From contig JBKXSZ010000001.1 of the NCBI GenBank assembly GCA_047017005.1, positions 62,001 to 126,000 of the forward strand: DNA of 64,000 nucleotides, in the 5' to 3' direction. Position numbers and translations under genes: made by a program. Below, piece by piece: positions 25,771 to 33,736 of the stretch. Origin of the DNA: JBKXSZ01 sp047017005 (GTDB lineage: Bacteria; Bacillota; Clostridia; TANB77; CAG-508). The notes under the pieces were generated by a model. That model made no database searches, was not told where the DNA came from, and saw only the letters and a list, made by a program, of their open reading frames with translations. The first letter of the stretch is position 1. Each line of letters begins with the position of its first letter.

Positions 25771-26709
25771 CTATAAATATAGTTCACCAATCGGTCTTGC
25801 TTCATTAATTCTTTTGATTGCTTCTGCAAATAGTGGAGCAATAGAAAGTACTGTTAGATTTTCTATCTGTTTTTCTTCTGGTACTGGAATCGTATTAGTT
25901 ACTACCATTTCTTTAATAGCTGATTTTTTAATTCTTTCTATTGCAGGACCAGATAGTACTCCATGTGTACATCCAGCATATATATTTTTTGCTCCAAATC
26001 TTTGAAGAATTTCTACTGTTTGTATAATAGAACCTGCTGTATCAATTTCATCATCAAATATGATTGCATTTTTATCTTTGACATCTCCTATTACTGTTGT
26101 AGCAATAGCTCTATCCTTATTTCCATCTCTTCTTTTATCAATCAGAGCGATTGGGCAGTGAAAATATTCAGAATATTTAAATGCTTTTTTTGAGCTTCCT
26201 GCATCTGTTGCAACAATTACCTTGTCTTCTAGATTTTTTGCTTCAAAATATTCTTCCAATAGCCCCTCTGCTGTTAGTCTATCACATCCAATATTAAAAT
26301 AGGCTTGTATTGCTGGATTATGTAGATCACATGTAATTACTCGAGTTGCTCCTGCTGCTTCTAATAATTGTGCCATTAGTTTCGCCGTAATTGCTATTCT
26401 CGGTTGGTCCTTTTTATCTGAACGAGAATATGGAAAATATGGTAATACAACATTTATTTTCTTCGCAGAGGCTCTTTTTACTGCATCAATTGTAATTAGT
26501 AATTCCATAATTCTTTCATTTACTGGTGGTTTTGTAGTTTGAATAATATACACATCTTGTTCTCTGATTGTTTCTAATATTTGAACAAAATTATTATCAT
26601 TTTTAAATTTAAAAGAATCTATTTTTCCCATCTCTATTCCTAGACAATCACAAACTTCTTTTGTAAATTCCTCTGCAGAAGGACAAGCAAATATTTTAAT
26701 ATCTTTCAT
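25771..26709 (-). CDS. prs: Ribose-phosphate pyrophosphokinase (divergent)
   Basis: Makes PRPP from ribose 5-phosphate and ATP for nucleotide, His and Trp synthesis. Seen: the N-terminal half with PYFPYSRSDKKDQPR (ATP-binding flexible region), CDLHNPAIQAYFNIGCDRLTAEGLLEEYF, and the PRPP-binding loop AIIFDDEIDTAGSI (about residue 220). The usual VVSPDxGG segment is replaced by VIVATDAGSSKKAFKYSEYF, so it belongs to a divergent branch, but the 312-aa length is normal. The gene lies between rpsU and nrdG. Enzyme assignment firm; allosteric class not judged. Confidence 0.9.
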   Translation of the reverse strand: MKDIKIFACPSAEEFTKEVCDCLGIEMGKIDSFKFKNDNNFVQILETIREQDVYIIQTTKPPVNERIMELLITIDAVKRASAKKINVVLPYFPYSRSDKKDQPRIAITAKLMAQLLEAAGATRVITCDLHNPAIQAYFNIGCDRLTAEGLLEEYFEAKNLEDKVIVATDAGSSKKAFKYSEYFHCPIALIDKRRDGNKDRAIATTVIGDVKDKNAIIFDDEIDTAGSIIQTVEILQRFGAKNIYAGCTHGVLSGPAIERIKKSAIKEMVVTNTIPVPEEKQIENLTVLSIAPLFAEAIKRINEARPIGELYL

Positions 26710-26732
26710 TTTATACCTCCTAATTTATTTTT

Positions 26733-26766
26733 AAAAAGGTCATTTTAAGTTTCCTTAAAATGACCT
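26733..26766 (-). terminator. Terminator of nrdDG
   Basis: A 13-bp stem (26738-26750 / 26754-26766) with a 3-nt loop and T5 on the minus strand, 12 bp after the nrdG stop. Confidence 0.85.
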
Positions 26767-26778
26767 AATATCCCCCTA

Positions 26779-27282
26779 TTATATTGCTATTTGTACAATT
26801 TCTTTTTGTTCTAATGATTTTTTTACATCTAAAATACGTTGATTTTCAGAACCTCTAAATTTCAAAGTAGGATTTTTCTTACTTTCTACAAATTGTCCAT
26901 CAACTAATACATCTATATTTTGTAAGCATTCATTCGTAATTTTATCTTGTCTTGCTTCTAACTGTTCTAATGTATATCCAGAATAGCACCAAACATTAAA
27001 GTTTGGTCTAACTCTTTTTACTTCTTTAATAAAGTCTAATACCCCCTCTATATTTTGAGGACATAGTGGTTCTCCTCCACTAATTGTAATTCCTTTTAAA
27101 ATGGAGTTATCTGTGATTTTATGAATAATTTCTTCTGTATTTAGTTCTTCTCCATAATTAAAGTCTTGTGCTTCTTTATTATGGCATCCTGGACAATGAT
27201 GAGGACATCCGCTGACAAATAATACAGCTCTCCACCCAAGTCCATTTGATATGCTTTCATCATAAAAACCTGCCATTTTCAT
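26779..27282 (-). CDS. nrdG: Anaerobic ribonucleotide reductase-activating protein
   Basis: Radical-SAM activase that installs the glycyl radical on NrdD. The 4Fe-4S site CPHHCPGC (CxxxCxxC) is at about residues 26-33, followed by the SAM-binding GGEP in ITISGGEPLCPQN (about 68). The 167-aa length is typical. It lies 62 bp downstream of nrdD in the same operon. Confidence 0.96.
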   Translation of the reverse strand: MKMAGFYDESISNGLGWRAVLFVSGCPHHCPGCHNKEAQDFNYGEELNTEEIIHKITDNSILKGITISGGEPLCPQNIEGVLDFIKEVKRVRPNFNVWCYSGYTLEQLEARQDKITNECLQNIDVLVDGQFVESKKNPTLKFRGSENQRILDVKKSLEQKEIVQIAI

Positions 27283-27344
27283 TATTCTAACACCTCTATT
27301 TGTTTATTTTTCAAGAAGAGAAGACTCTCTTTTTGCTTTTATTA

Positions 27345-29636
27345 TTAATTTGCCCCTTTTATAGTTCCAGTGTGTGTAACTCTATCATGCAATTCTGCTA
27401 GTTTTCCTTTGTTCCAACGAGAAGTAGTTCCTACTAAATATCCTGTAATTCTTTGAATCGTATCGATATTGGTTCCTCCACATACAGGACATTCTTTTAA
27501 TTCTGCATCTGCATTTTCAAATCCACAATCTAAACATCTTGAACGTGTATGGTTAATAGAACCATATCCCATATTATATTTATCCATTAAATCCACAACT
27601 GCTTCTACACTTTCTGGATTATGGGTAGCATCTCCATCAAGCTCGATATAGAAGATATGTCCCCCACCTGTTAAAGCATGGTATGGAGCTTCTATTCTTG
27701 CTTTATGTTCTGCTGTACATTTATACCAAACTGGTACATGGTTACTATTGGTATAGTAATCTCTATCTGTAACTCCTAGTATCGTACCAAATTCTTTTCT
27801 GTCTATTTTAGTAAATCTTCCAGATAGCCCTTCTGCTGGTGTTGCTAAAAGTGAGTAATTTAAGTCATAACGGTCTGAGTATTGTTTACAAGCCTCGTTC
27901 ATTTGCGTAATAATTTCTATACCTAGTTCTTGTGCTTCATCGGATTCCCCATGATGTTTTCCTGTAAGTACTGTTAAGCATTCTGCAAGTCCAATAAATC
28001 CAATTCCTAGCGTTCCATGTTTAATAACCGGTTCTACAGTATCATTTGGTTTTAAATTCTCGCTTCCTTCCCACATTCCATCCATTAACATTGGGAATTG
28101 TTTTGCAACTGCTGAGCATTGGAATTTATATCTATCATAAAGTTGTCTTGCAACAATGTCTGTATATTTTTCTAGTTTTTGCATAAAGATTTTTTTAACT
28201 CTTTTGCTATATGCTGCTGTCATATTCTTCTCGCTGCCTCTACCTAGATCGAAGTGAATATTTAATGCTTCTTGCGCTTCTTTTGCAGATTCAATTGCTA
28301 ATCTTACTAAGTTTACAGTGGTGAAAGATAGGTTTCCTCTTCCGATAGAAGTGTCTTCTCCATGTCTATCTTGGAATACTCTTGTTCTACATCCCATTGT
28401 TGCACATTCATAGTAGTATCGATTTGGGTCTTTTGCATCCCATTTTGGATGTCTATTGAATGTAGCATCTAAGTTGATAAAGTTAGGGAAAAATCTCTTA
28501 GCTGTTACTCTACATGCTAATTTGTATAAATCATAGTTAGGGTCTTCTGGTAAATAATTAACTCCTCTCTTTTTCTTCCAAATTTGGATTGGGAAAATAG
28601 GTGTTTCATTATTTCCTACTCCTCTTTCTGTAGAAAGTAGCATTTCTCTTATAATGCATCTTCCTTCTGGAGAAGTATCAGTTCCATAGTTAATAGAACT
28701 AAATACAACTTGGTTTCCTCCTCTAGAATGGATCGTGTTCATATTATGGATAAATGCTTCCATAGATTGATGTACTCTATTTACGGTACTGTTGATAGCT
28801 GCCTGAATATCTCTTTCTTCCCCTTTTAAGCCTTCTAGCGGCTTCTTGATATAGTCTTTTGGTTGGTAGTCATATAGGTTAGATAAATCTTTATCTAAAA
28901 GTTCTTCAATTTTTTTTATTTCCTCAACAAAAGTTAGTTTTACATATGGTGCTAAGTAAAAATCATATGCTGGAATAGCTTGCCCACCATGCATTTCATT
29001 TTGAATCGTTTCTAATGAAATACATCCAATAATACTTGCTGTTTCAATTCTTTTTGCTGGTCTTGATGAACCATGTCCTGCTCGGAAACCATTTTTTAAT
29101 ATTTTATCTAATGGATGTTGAAGGCAAGTTAAGCTTTTGGTTGGATAGTAATCTTTATCATGAATATGGATATATCCTCCTTGTACGGCTTGTCTTGCTT
29201 CTGTCGAAAGTAAAAAGTCATCTACAAATGGTTTTGTTGTTTCTGATGCAAATTTCATCATCATTCCTGCTGGTGTATCTGCATTCATATTTGCATTTTC
29301 TCTTGTTACATCATTAGATTTTGTTTCAATAATTTCTAGAAACATGTCTTTTGTTCTAGATTTTCTTGCTACATCTCGATTATAACGATACGTAATATAT
29401 TCTTGTGCAACTTCTTTTCTGGAAGATGCCATTAATTTCTTTTCTACTAAGTCTTGTATCTCATAAACAGATACTTGCATTTTGTCTTCTAATGATTTTT
29501 CTACTGATTGAGCTACTTTATTTGCTAAATCAATATCAACTCCTCCTGGTGTGTGTGACATAGCTAATGTAATTGCTTTCACAATTCTTTCTGGATTAAA
29601 TTCCGCAATTCTTCCGTCTCTTTTAATTACTTGCAT
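27345..29636 (-). CDS. nrdD: Anaerobic ribonucleoside-triphosphate reductase
   Basis: Class III glycyl-radical enzyme reducing NTPs to dNTPs. An N-terminal ATP-cone (MQVIKRDGRIAEFNPERIVKAI) regulates activity, the large barrel contains HIHDKDYYPTKSLTC and RGVGNNETPIFPIQIWKKKRG, the zinc site uses four cysteines in CLDCGFENADAELKECPVCG, and the radical glycine lies in RITGYLVGTTSRW near the C-terminus. The start is placed at 29636 (AGGAGG 8 bases upstream; 763 aa). A longer ORF exists, but its first codons coincide with the promoter. Its presence without an aerobic reductase in view fits an obligate anaerobe. Confidence 0.96.
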   Translation of the reverse strand: MQVIKRDGRIAEFNPERIVKAITLAMSHTPGGVDIDLANKVAQSVEKSLEDKMQVSVYEIQDLVEKKLMASSRKEVAQEYITYRYNRDVARKSRTKDMFLEIIETKSNDVTRENANMNADTPAGMMMKFASETTKPFVDDFLLSTEARQAVQGGYIHIHDKDYYPTKSLTCLQHPLDKILKNGFRAGHGSSRPAKRIETASIIGCISLETIQNEMHGGQAIPAYDFYLAPYVKLTFVEEIKKIEELLDKDLSNLYDYQPKDYIKKPLEGLKGEERDIQAAINSTVNRVHQSMEAFIHNMNTIHSRGGNQVVFSSINYGTDTSPEGRCIIREMLLSTERGVGNNETPIFPIQIWKKKRGVNYLPEDPNYDLYKLACRVTAKRFFPNFINLDATFNRHPKWDAKDPNRYYYECATMGCRTRVFQDRHGEDTSIGRGNLSFTTVNLVRLAIESAKEAQEALNIHFDLGRGSEKNMTAAYSKRVKKIFMQKLEKYTDIVARQLYDRYKFQCSAVAKQFPMLMDGMWEGSENLKPNDTVEPVIKHGTLGIGFIGLAECLTVLTGKHHGESDEAQELGIEIITQMNEACKQYSDRYDLNYSLLATPAEGLSGRFTKIDRKEFGTILGVTDRDYYTNSNHVPVWYKCTAEHKARIEAPYHALTGGGHIFYIELDGDATHNPESVEAVVDLMDKYNMGYGSINHTRSRCLDCGFENADAELKECPVCGGTNIDTIQRITGYLVGTTSRWNKGKLAELHDRVTHTGTIKGAN

Positions 29637-29721
29637 TTTAATTCCTCCTATATTGTTTTTACTAACCTTGCAACCCCTATCAAGCGTAAGGAATTGATTC
29701 TCTTTTGTTTCGTCGTGTTTC

Positions 29722-29750
29722 ATTCTATTACTGCCACTATGTAATGTCAA
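29722..29750 (-). promoter_or_regulatory. Proximal promoter of nrdDG
   Basis: TTGACA (29745-29750), 17-bp spacer, TAGAAT (29722-29727); leader of about 80 nt. It overlaps the 5' end of the over-long ORF version of nrdD, which supports the downstream start. Confidence 0.82.
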
Positions 29751-30232
29751 ACTGTAATTAATTATGTAAAAGATTGTCTAATTTTCGCTATTCTTCCGTA
29801 TTTCTTTGTTTCTTTACAGTTCTTTACAGTTGTCTTTTTTACATTTTTCTGTTTTACTTCTTATGTTTCTAAGGTTTCAAGGCCATATTACGTTTGTGTT
29901 ACATTTTTTTTACAGATTTGTAACATGTTTTTGAATTCTTTTTCAGTTTATTATTATTTTTTGTTTCATTTCTGAATTCTCATTTATTATATCGATACAT
30001 TTTTTATTGTCAATACTTTTTTGTATTACATTTATGTTACAAGTACATATTTCTTTAATTCCAAGTGTTTCACAGATTTATTATTTTATTTTGTTTTTCC
30101 ATTTTTATTTCAAATTTTAGCATTTTTCAAAAAATCATTTTTTCATTTATTTGATTTTTGTTCATTTTTGTAATCTTAATTGAATAAAAAGATCCTTGCT
30201 TTTCGTTCCAAGAAATTTCTTATATTAAAAAT
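29751..30232. other. Long AT-rich region upstream of nrdD
   Basis: No gene. It holds a second minus-strand promoter-like sequence (29986-30013) and several TGTTACA/TGTAACA-like heptamers, some arranged as loose inverted repeats near that promoter. No NrdR box, riboswitch or RNA gene recognised. Confidence 0.5.
29986..30013 (-). promoter_or_regulatory. Distal promoter-like sequence upstream of nrdD
   Basis: TTGACA (30008-30013), 16-bp spacer, TATAAT (29986-29991). It would give nrdD a leader of about 340 nt or a separate short RNA. TGTTACA-like repeats flank it. Confidence 0.55.
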
Positions 30233-30266
30233 AAAAGTAGAGACATTTTTATATCTCTACTTTTTT
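30233..30266 (-). terminator. Terminator after surface protein 1
   Basis: AAAAGTAGAGA and TCTCTACTTTT (30233-30243 / 30254-30264) form an 11-bp stem; TTTTATTTTT follows on the minus strand, about 75 bp past the stop codon. Confidence 0.85.
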
Positions 30267-30337
30267 ACCAGAACGCGCTCCCACTACACTGGTCTTATTT
30301 TCTACTATCTTCAATTCTTGTCTTTCAGCATTCAGTG

Positions 30338-31345
30338 CTACAGATAAAGTACTACGCGAAAGCTGACACTGCTAATGCTGTTCGACGTAGTATCGCTACT
30401 GCGGTATGAAACTGGTGTTCCACCAAAGTAGTAGCTGCCGCCACGTCTTACACAAGGATAACCTGCATCACTATACCCTTCTGTTGTCCACTCATATGAA
30501 TTCCCAGCTAAATCATAGATATTTTTTGCTTTCCAATACTCACTATACCCTGTATTTTGTAAAACTCCATACCCTTCTATATTTGCCGGTACACTACTAT
30601 CATAATAATTTCCCCAATTACTACTATCTATGATACTATGGTTGTCATCTGCTACAAAATTCATTATAGCATCCCATGCATAACTACTTACTAACTTTGA
30701 CTTTCCTGGATACATCGACTCTGCTAATGTCTTTGCTTGGTCTCTTGTTACATAATTATATACCGTATTATTTTTCTTACTTACTACTTTATCTGTTATT
30801 AGGTCACTTGCACTTGTTCTTACTGTATTACTACTATTTCCTGCCTCAAAACGTGCAATATAGAATCCTCCATTGGTATTAACACTGTTTTGAGCTTCTG
30901 TATCGATTACTTCTGAATATTCTGAATAATTTCCGTACTGTTTTCCAAAATCTTGTCTTTCATATTTTACTTTTATTCCATCGACTGGTATCCATACAAA
31001 TTGATTTCCTTCTGCATCTTCTATTACTGCTCCTTCTTCTATACTTCCTTCTACATAATGAAATCCTTCTGGTATTTTTCCTTTTAGTCCTTCTGGTAAA
31101 CCTTCTATAGTACTATTGTTTCCATTTATATATTTTGCTATTTCTTCTTCTGCTAAATTCATGGTGTCTAAATCGTTTTCAGTTCCTTGATTTGATTTTG
31201 TTTTCGCTTCTTCTGTTTTTCCGATTAATCCACTATTTACTACAAAATATATCGTAACTCCTGCTAAAATAAGTAGGATAATAATGGTTACGACTAATGC
31301 TATTAACGTAATACCCTTGCTTTGTTTTTTTTCTTTTCTTCGCAT
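30338..31345 (-). CDS. Pilin-headed surface protein with FGE/C-type-lectin-like domain; probable DGR target 1 (335 aa)
   Basis: The N-terminus has a basic head, KGITLIALVVTIIILL and then LAGVTIYFV: a type IV pilin-like segment without the usual glutamate at mature position 5. After a helical linker, residues about 110-335 form a formylglycine-generating-enzyme (SUMF1)-like domain: FVWIPVDGIKVKYER, GGFYIARFEAGN, SYAWDAIMNF, IYDLAGNSYEWTTEGY, VRRGGSYYFGG, SFRVVLYL. This is the C-type-lectin fold used by many variable proteins of diversity-generating retroelements. The last 40 codons are unlike the rest in composition (about 49% G+C) and rich in AGC, TAC, CGC and AGT codons. Expression passes an (AG)11 leader and a hairpin. 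Surface display and ligand binding are inferred; an enzymatic role is unlikely since no catalytic cysteine pair is visible. Confidence 0.85.
   Translation of the reverse strand: MRRKEKKQSKGITLIALVVTIIILLILAGVTIYFVVNSGLIGKTEEAKTKSNQGTENDLDTMNLAEEEIAKYINGNNSTIEGLPEGLKGKIPEGFHYVEGSIEEGAVIEDAEGNQFVWIPVDGIKVKYERQDFGKQYGNYSEYSEVIDTEAQNSVNTNGGFYIARFEAGNSSNTVRTSASDLITDKVVSKKNNTVYNYVTRDQAKTLAESMYPGKSKLVSSYAWDAIMNFVADDNHSIIDSSNWGNYYDSSVPANIEGYGVLQNTGYSEYWKAKNIYDLAGNSYEWTTEGYSDAGYPCVRRGGSYYFGGTPVSYRSSDTTSNSISSVSFRVVLYL
30341..30460 (-). other. Putative DGR variable region 1
   Basis: Codes for VRRGGSYY through FRVVLYL. In 30351-30460 I count 54 G/C of 110, against roughly 30% around it. NNC and NNT codons dominate, as expected after adenine-directed mutagenesis of AAC/AAT-rich template codons. 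No template repeat was found in this window. Confidence 0.6.
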
Positions 31346-31451
31346 TCTTGCTTCCTCCTCTTTCGTTTTCTTTTTCTATTTCTTTTATCTCTTTAAACCG
31401 CAAAAATACAGGGTTCACTTACTTGAATCCTATCTTTTCTCTATACTCTAT

Positions 31452-31482
31452 AAAAACAGAAAAATATTGTATTTCTGTTTTT
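31452..31482 (-). promoter_or_regulatory. Terminator-like hairpin in leader 1
   Basis: AAAAACAGAAA / TTTCTGTTTTT, an AU-rich 11-bp stem whose 3' arm is itself a U-run. It lies between the (AG)11 leader ORF and the surface protein gene and is weaker than its counterpart at 56249-56296. Confidence 0.5.
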
Positions 31483-31500
31483 TGTTTTTGCTTAATTTCT

Positions 31501-31578
31501 TTATTTTCTTGTTGGTTTAAACAATAGCTCTCTCTCTCTCTCTCTCTCTACAATATCAAGCTTTTTAGCTACTAGCAT
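31501..31578 (-). CDS. Putative leader peptide containing the (AG)11 tract, 25 aa
   Basis: ATG at 31578 with AGAGG 8 bases upstream; reads MLVAKKLDIV, then ERERERE from the AG tract, then LLFKPTRK and stop. It ends about 18 nt before the leader hairpin. One more AG unit would shift to a frame that is open through the hairpin to a TAA at about 31420. Its only known feature is this position; translation is a hypothesis. Confidence 0.4.
   Translation of the reverse strand: MLVAKKLDIVERERERELLFKPTRK
31528..31549. repeat. (AG)11 dinucleotide tract, locus 1
   Basis: 22 bp of pure CT on the plus strand (AG on the coding strand), followed in the coding direction by CTATTGTTTAAACCAACAAG. The same tract with the same unit number and nearly the same following block occurs at 56355-56376, also in front of a pilin-headed surface protein operon. 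Confidence 0.97.
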
Positions 31579-31660
31579 TATTTCTACCTCTTTCTTCTTT
31601 TGTTTATTATTTTACTATTTACGTTTCACTTTACTTTTTTATTTTCACTTTTTTATTTTT

Positions 31661-31689
31661 ATTTTATCCACCTTTAACTTTTAAGTCAA
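31661..31689 (-). promoter_or_regulatory. Promoter of surface protein 1
   Basis: TTGACT (31684-31689), 17-bp spacer, TAAAAT (31661-31666). It gives a leader of about 310 nt that contains the AG tract and the hairpin. Confidence 0.75.
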
Positions 31690-31739
31690 GTTATTTTAAT
31701 ATATTCTATTAATTTGTATAATCCCATTTCTATACAAAG

Positions 31740-31777
31740 CAACCTATCATATTAGTTTTTACAAATACGATAGGTTG
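31740..31777 (-). terminator. Terminator of ftsH
   Basis: CAACCTATC (31740-31748) pairs with GATAGGTTG (31769-31777), extended by an inner AATA/TATT; a moderate thymine stretch follows on the minus strand. Confidence 0.6.
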
Positions 31778-31811
31778 TTTTAATAAACTGTTTAATAAAT
31801 TAATTTACTTT

Positions 31812-33614
31812 TTATTCTTCATTAAATACAGCTTCAAACTCTTCTTCTGTAATCTTTTCTTTTTCTAATAGTACTCCTGCAACTTTGTGAAGTTTATCAC
31901 TGTTTTCTGATAAAATCTTTCTTGCTTTTGCATACGCTTTATCAATAATTGCTTTTGTTTCTATATCAATAAGAGCAGCTGTTTCTTCGGAATACTCTTT
32001 TTCATGACCAAAATCTCTACCTAAGAATACTTCTTGGTCTGTTGTAAGAGAAATGGTACCTATCTTGTCACTCATACCATATTTCGTAACCATATCTCTT
32101 GCAATCTTTGTTGCTCTTTCAATATCATTACTTGCCCCTGTTGAAATATCATCTAATATTAAACTTTCTGCTACTCTACCACCTAGCATTGATACAATTG
32201 TCTCTTCCATTTCCGTCTTAGACATAAAGTTTTTATCTTCTCCTGGACGATACATGGTATATCCCCCGGCCATTCCTCTTGGTATGATAGAGATTTCATG
32301 AACAGGGTCTTGTGTTGGCAAAAATCTACTTACTACTGCATGACCTGCCTCATGATAAGCAACTAATTTGTTTTCTTTTTCACTACGAATTCTAGATTTC
32401 TTTTCAGGTCCCATAGTTACTTTTACCATCGCATCTTCGATTTCTTTCATTCCAATTTCTTTTAAGTCTCTCCTTGCTGCTAATAGTGCTGCTTCATTTA
32501 ATACATTCTCTAAGTCTGCTCCTGAGAATCCAGAAGTGTTTTTAGCAATTAATTTTAAGTCAACATCTTCTGCAATCTTTTTCTTTCTTGCATGTACTTC
32601 TAATATTTGTTCTCTTGCTTTTACATCTGGATTTCCTACTACAATTTGTCTGTCAAATCTTCCTGGTCTTAATAAAGCTTTATCTAGTACATCTGGTCTG
32701 TTGGTTGCCGCTAAAACAATAACTCCTTCATTTGTTCCAAATCCATCCATTTCTACTAATAGTTGATTTAAGGTTTGTTCTCTTTCATCATGTCCTCCAC
32801 CAAGGCCTGCACCTCTTTGACGTCCTACAGCATCAATTTCATCGATAAAGATAATACATGGAGCTTTTTTCTTTGCTTCTTCAAATAGGTCTCTTACTCT
32901 TGATGCACCAACACCAACAAACATTTCTACGAAGTCAGAACCACTGATAATGAAGAATGGAACTTCTGCTTCTCCTGCTACTGCTTTTGCAAGTAATGTT
33001 TTTCCTGTACCTGGGTGACCTACCAATAGAATACCTTTTGGAATTCTAGCTCCCATATCAGTGTATTTTTTAGGATTCTTTAAGAATTCTACTACTTCTT
33101 GTAATTCTTCTTTTTCCTCATCTACTCCAGCAACATCTTCAAAAGTAACCTGTACTTTTTCCGTTCCATTAATTAATCTTGCCTTACTCTTTCCAAAAGA
33201 CATACTTTTATTTCCGTTTTGAACATTGCTATTCATAAATAGTAGCCAGAATATAGCAAAAATAATTAAAAGTCCTACTGGGGAAAGTAGAGATAAAATA
33301 GTAATCCAAATGGATTGTGGTTTTTCAATCAAAGTAAAGTTTCCAGCCTTTAAACCTTCATTTGCATAATTCATAAAGCTTTCAATATCTGGGATATATA
33401 CTTCCTTTGGAATTTTATCATCTTTTAATGTAATAGTAGCTTTTGTTTTATCTGCTGTTATTTCAATATCTTTAACTTCTCCTGTTTCTATTTTACTGAT
33501 CAATTCTGAGTATTTCATTTTTGTATTACTATTATCTATAACAGATGTTAGTAACACAATAAAAATAACTCCAATAATTAGCCACATGGCTAGTGTTTTT
33601 ATTCCATTTTTCAA
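31812..33614 (-). CDS. ftsH: ATP-dependent zinc metalloprotease FtsH
   Basis: Membrane-bound AAA+ protease for membrane-protein quality control. Two membrane segments (about residues 5-25 and 105-127) flank a small extracytoplasmic domain. AAA+ follows: Walker A GHPGTGKTLLAK, Walker B CIIFIDEIDAVGRQRGAG, SRH ATNRPDVLDKALLRPGRFDRQ. The zinc site is HEAGH (about 422) with the third ligand region DDISTGASNDIERAT. The 600-aa length is normal. Last gene of the rplI-dnaB-tilS-ftsH run, with its own likely promoter at 33657-33685. Confidence 0.97.
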   Translation of the reverse strand: MKNGIKTLAMWLIIGVIFIVLLTSVIDNSNTKMKYSELISKIETGEVKDIEITADKTKATITLKDDKIPKEVYIPDIESFMNYANEGLKAGNFTLIEKPQSIWITILSLLSPVGLLIIFAIFWLLFMNSNVQNGNKSMSFGKSKARLINGTEKVQVTFEDVAGVDEEKEELQEVVEFLKNPKKYTDMGARIPKGILLVGHPGTGKTLLAKAVAGEAEVPFFIISGSDFVEMFVGVGASRVRDLFEEAKKKAPCIIFIDEIDAVGRQRGAGLGGGHDEREQTLNQLLVEMDGFGTNEGVIVLAATNRPDVLDKALLRPGRFDRQIVVGNPDVKAREQILEVHARKKKIAEDVDLKLIAKNTSGFSGADLENVLNEAALLAARRDLKEIGMKEIEDAMVKVTMGPEKKSRIRSEKENKLVAYHEAGHAVVSRFLPTQDPVHEISIIPRGMAGGYTMYRPGEDKNFMSKTEMEETIVSMLGGRVAESLILDDISTGASNDIERATKIARDMVTKYGMSDKIGTISLTTDQEVFLGRDFGHEKEYSEETAALIDIETKAIIDKAYAKARKILSENSDKLHKVAGVLLEKEKITEEEFEAVFNEE

Positions 33615-33656
33615 CTTCTTGTTCCTCCTATTTTAGCTTATGTTTTCTCTTAGTGA

Positions 33657-33685
33657 TATATATCACATAATATTTAGCATTTCAA
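33657..33685 (-). promoter_or_regulatory. Promoter of ftsH with palindromic -10 region
   Basis: TTGAAA (33680-33685), 17-bp spacer, TATATA (33657-33662). The -10 lies in a perfect 14-bp palindrome GTGATATATATCAC that could be an operator for a dimeric regulator. Confidence 0.6.
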
Positions 33686-33736
33686 TAGTTTTTTCTAATT
33701 TTCTTCTTGTCAAGTCCTTGACCCTCAAGGGTTTCC

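Noticed and set aside
29637..29750. Longer nrdD N-terminus
   Set aside because: The added codons overlap a TTGACA-17-TAGAAT promoter, and the ATP-cone starts right at the ATG with a good ribosome binding site.
30338..31345. A true formylglycine-generating enzyme
   Set aside because: No catalytic cysteine pair is visible, the protein has a pilin-like head and the tail composition is that of a variable region.
31528..31549. CT tract as sequencing or assembly artefact
   Set aside because: An identical 22-bp tract with shared flanks occurs at 56355-56376 in a parallel position, which argues for real biology, although the exact unit number may be a consensus.
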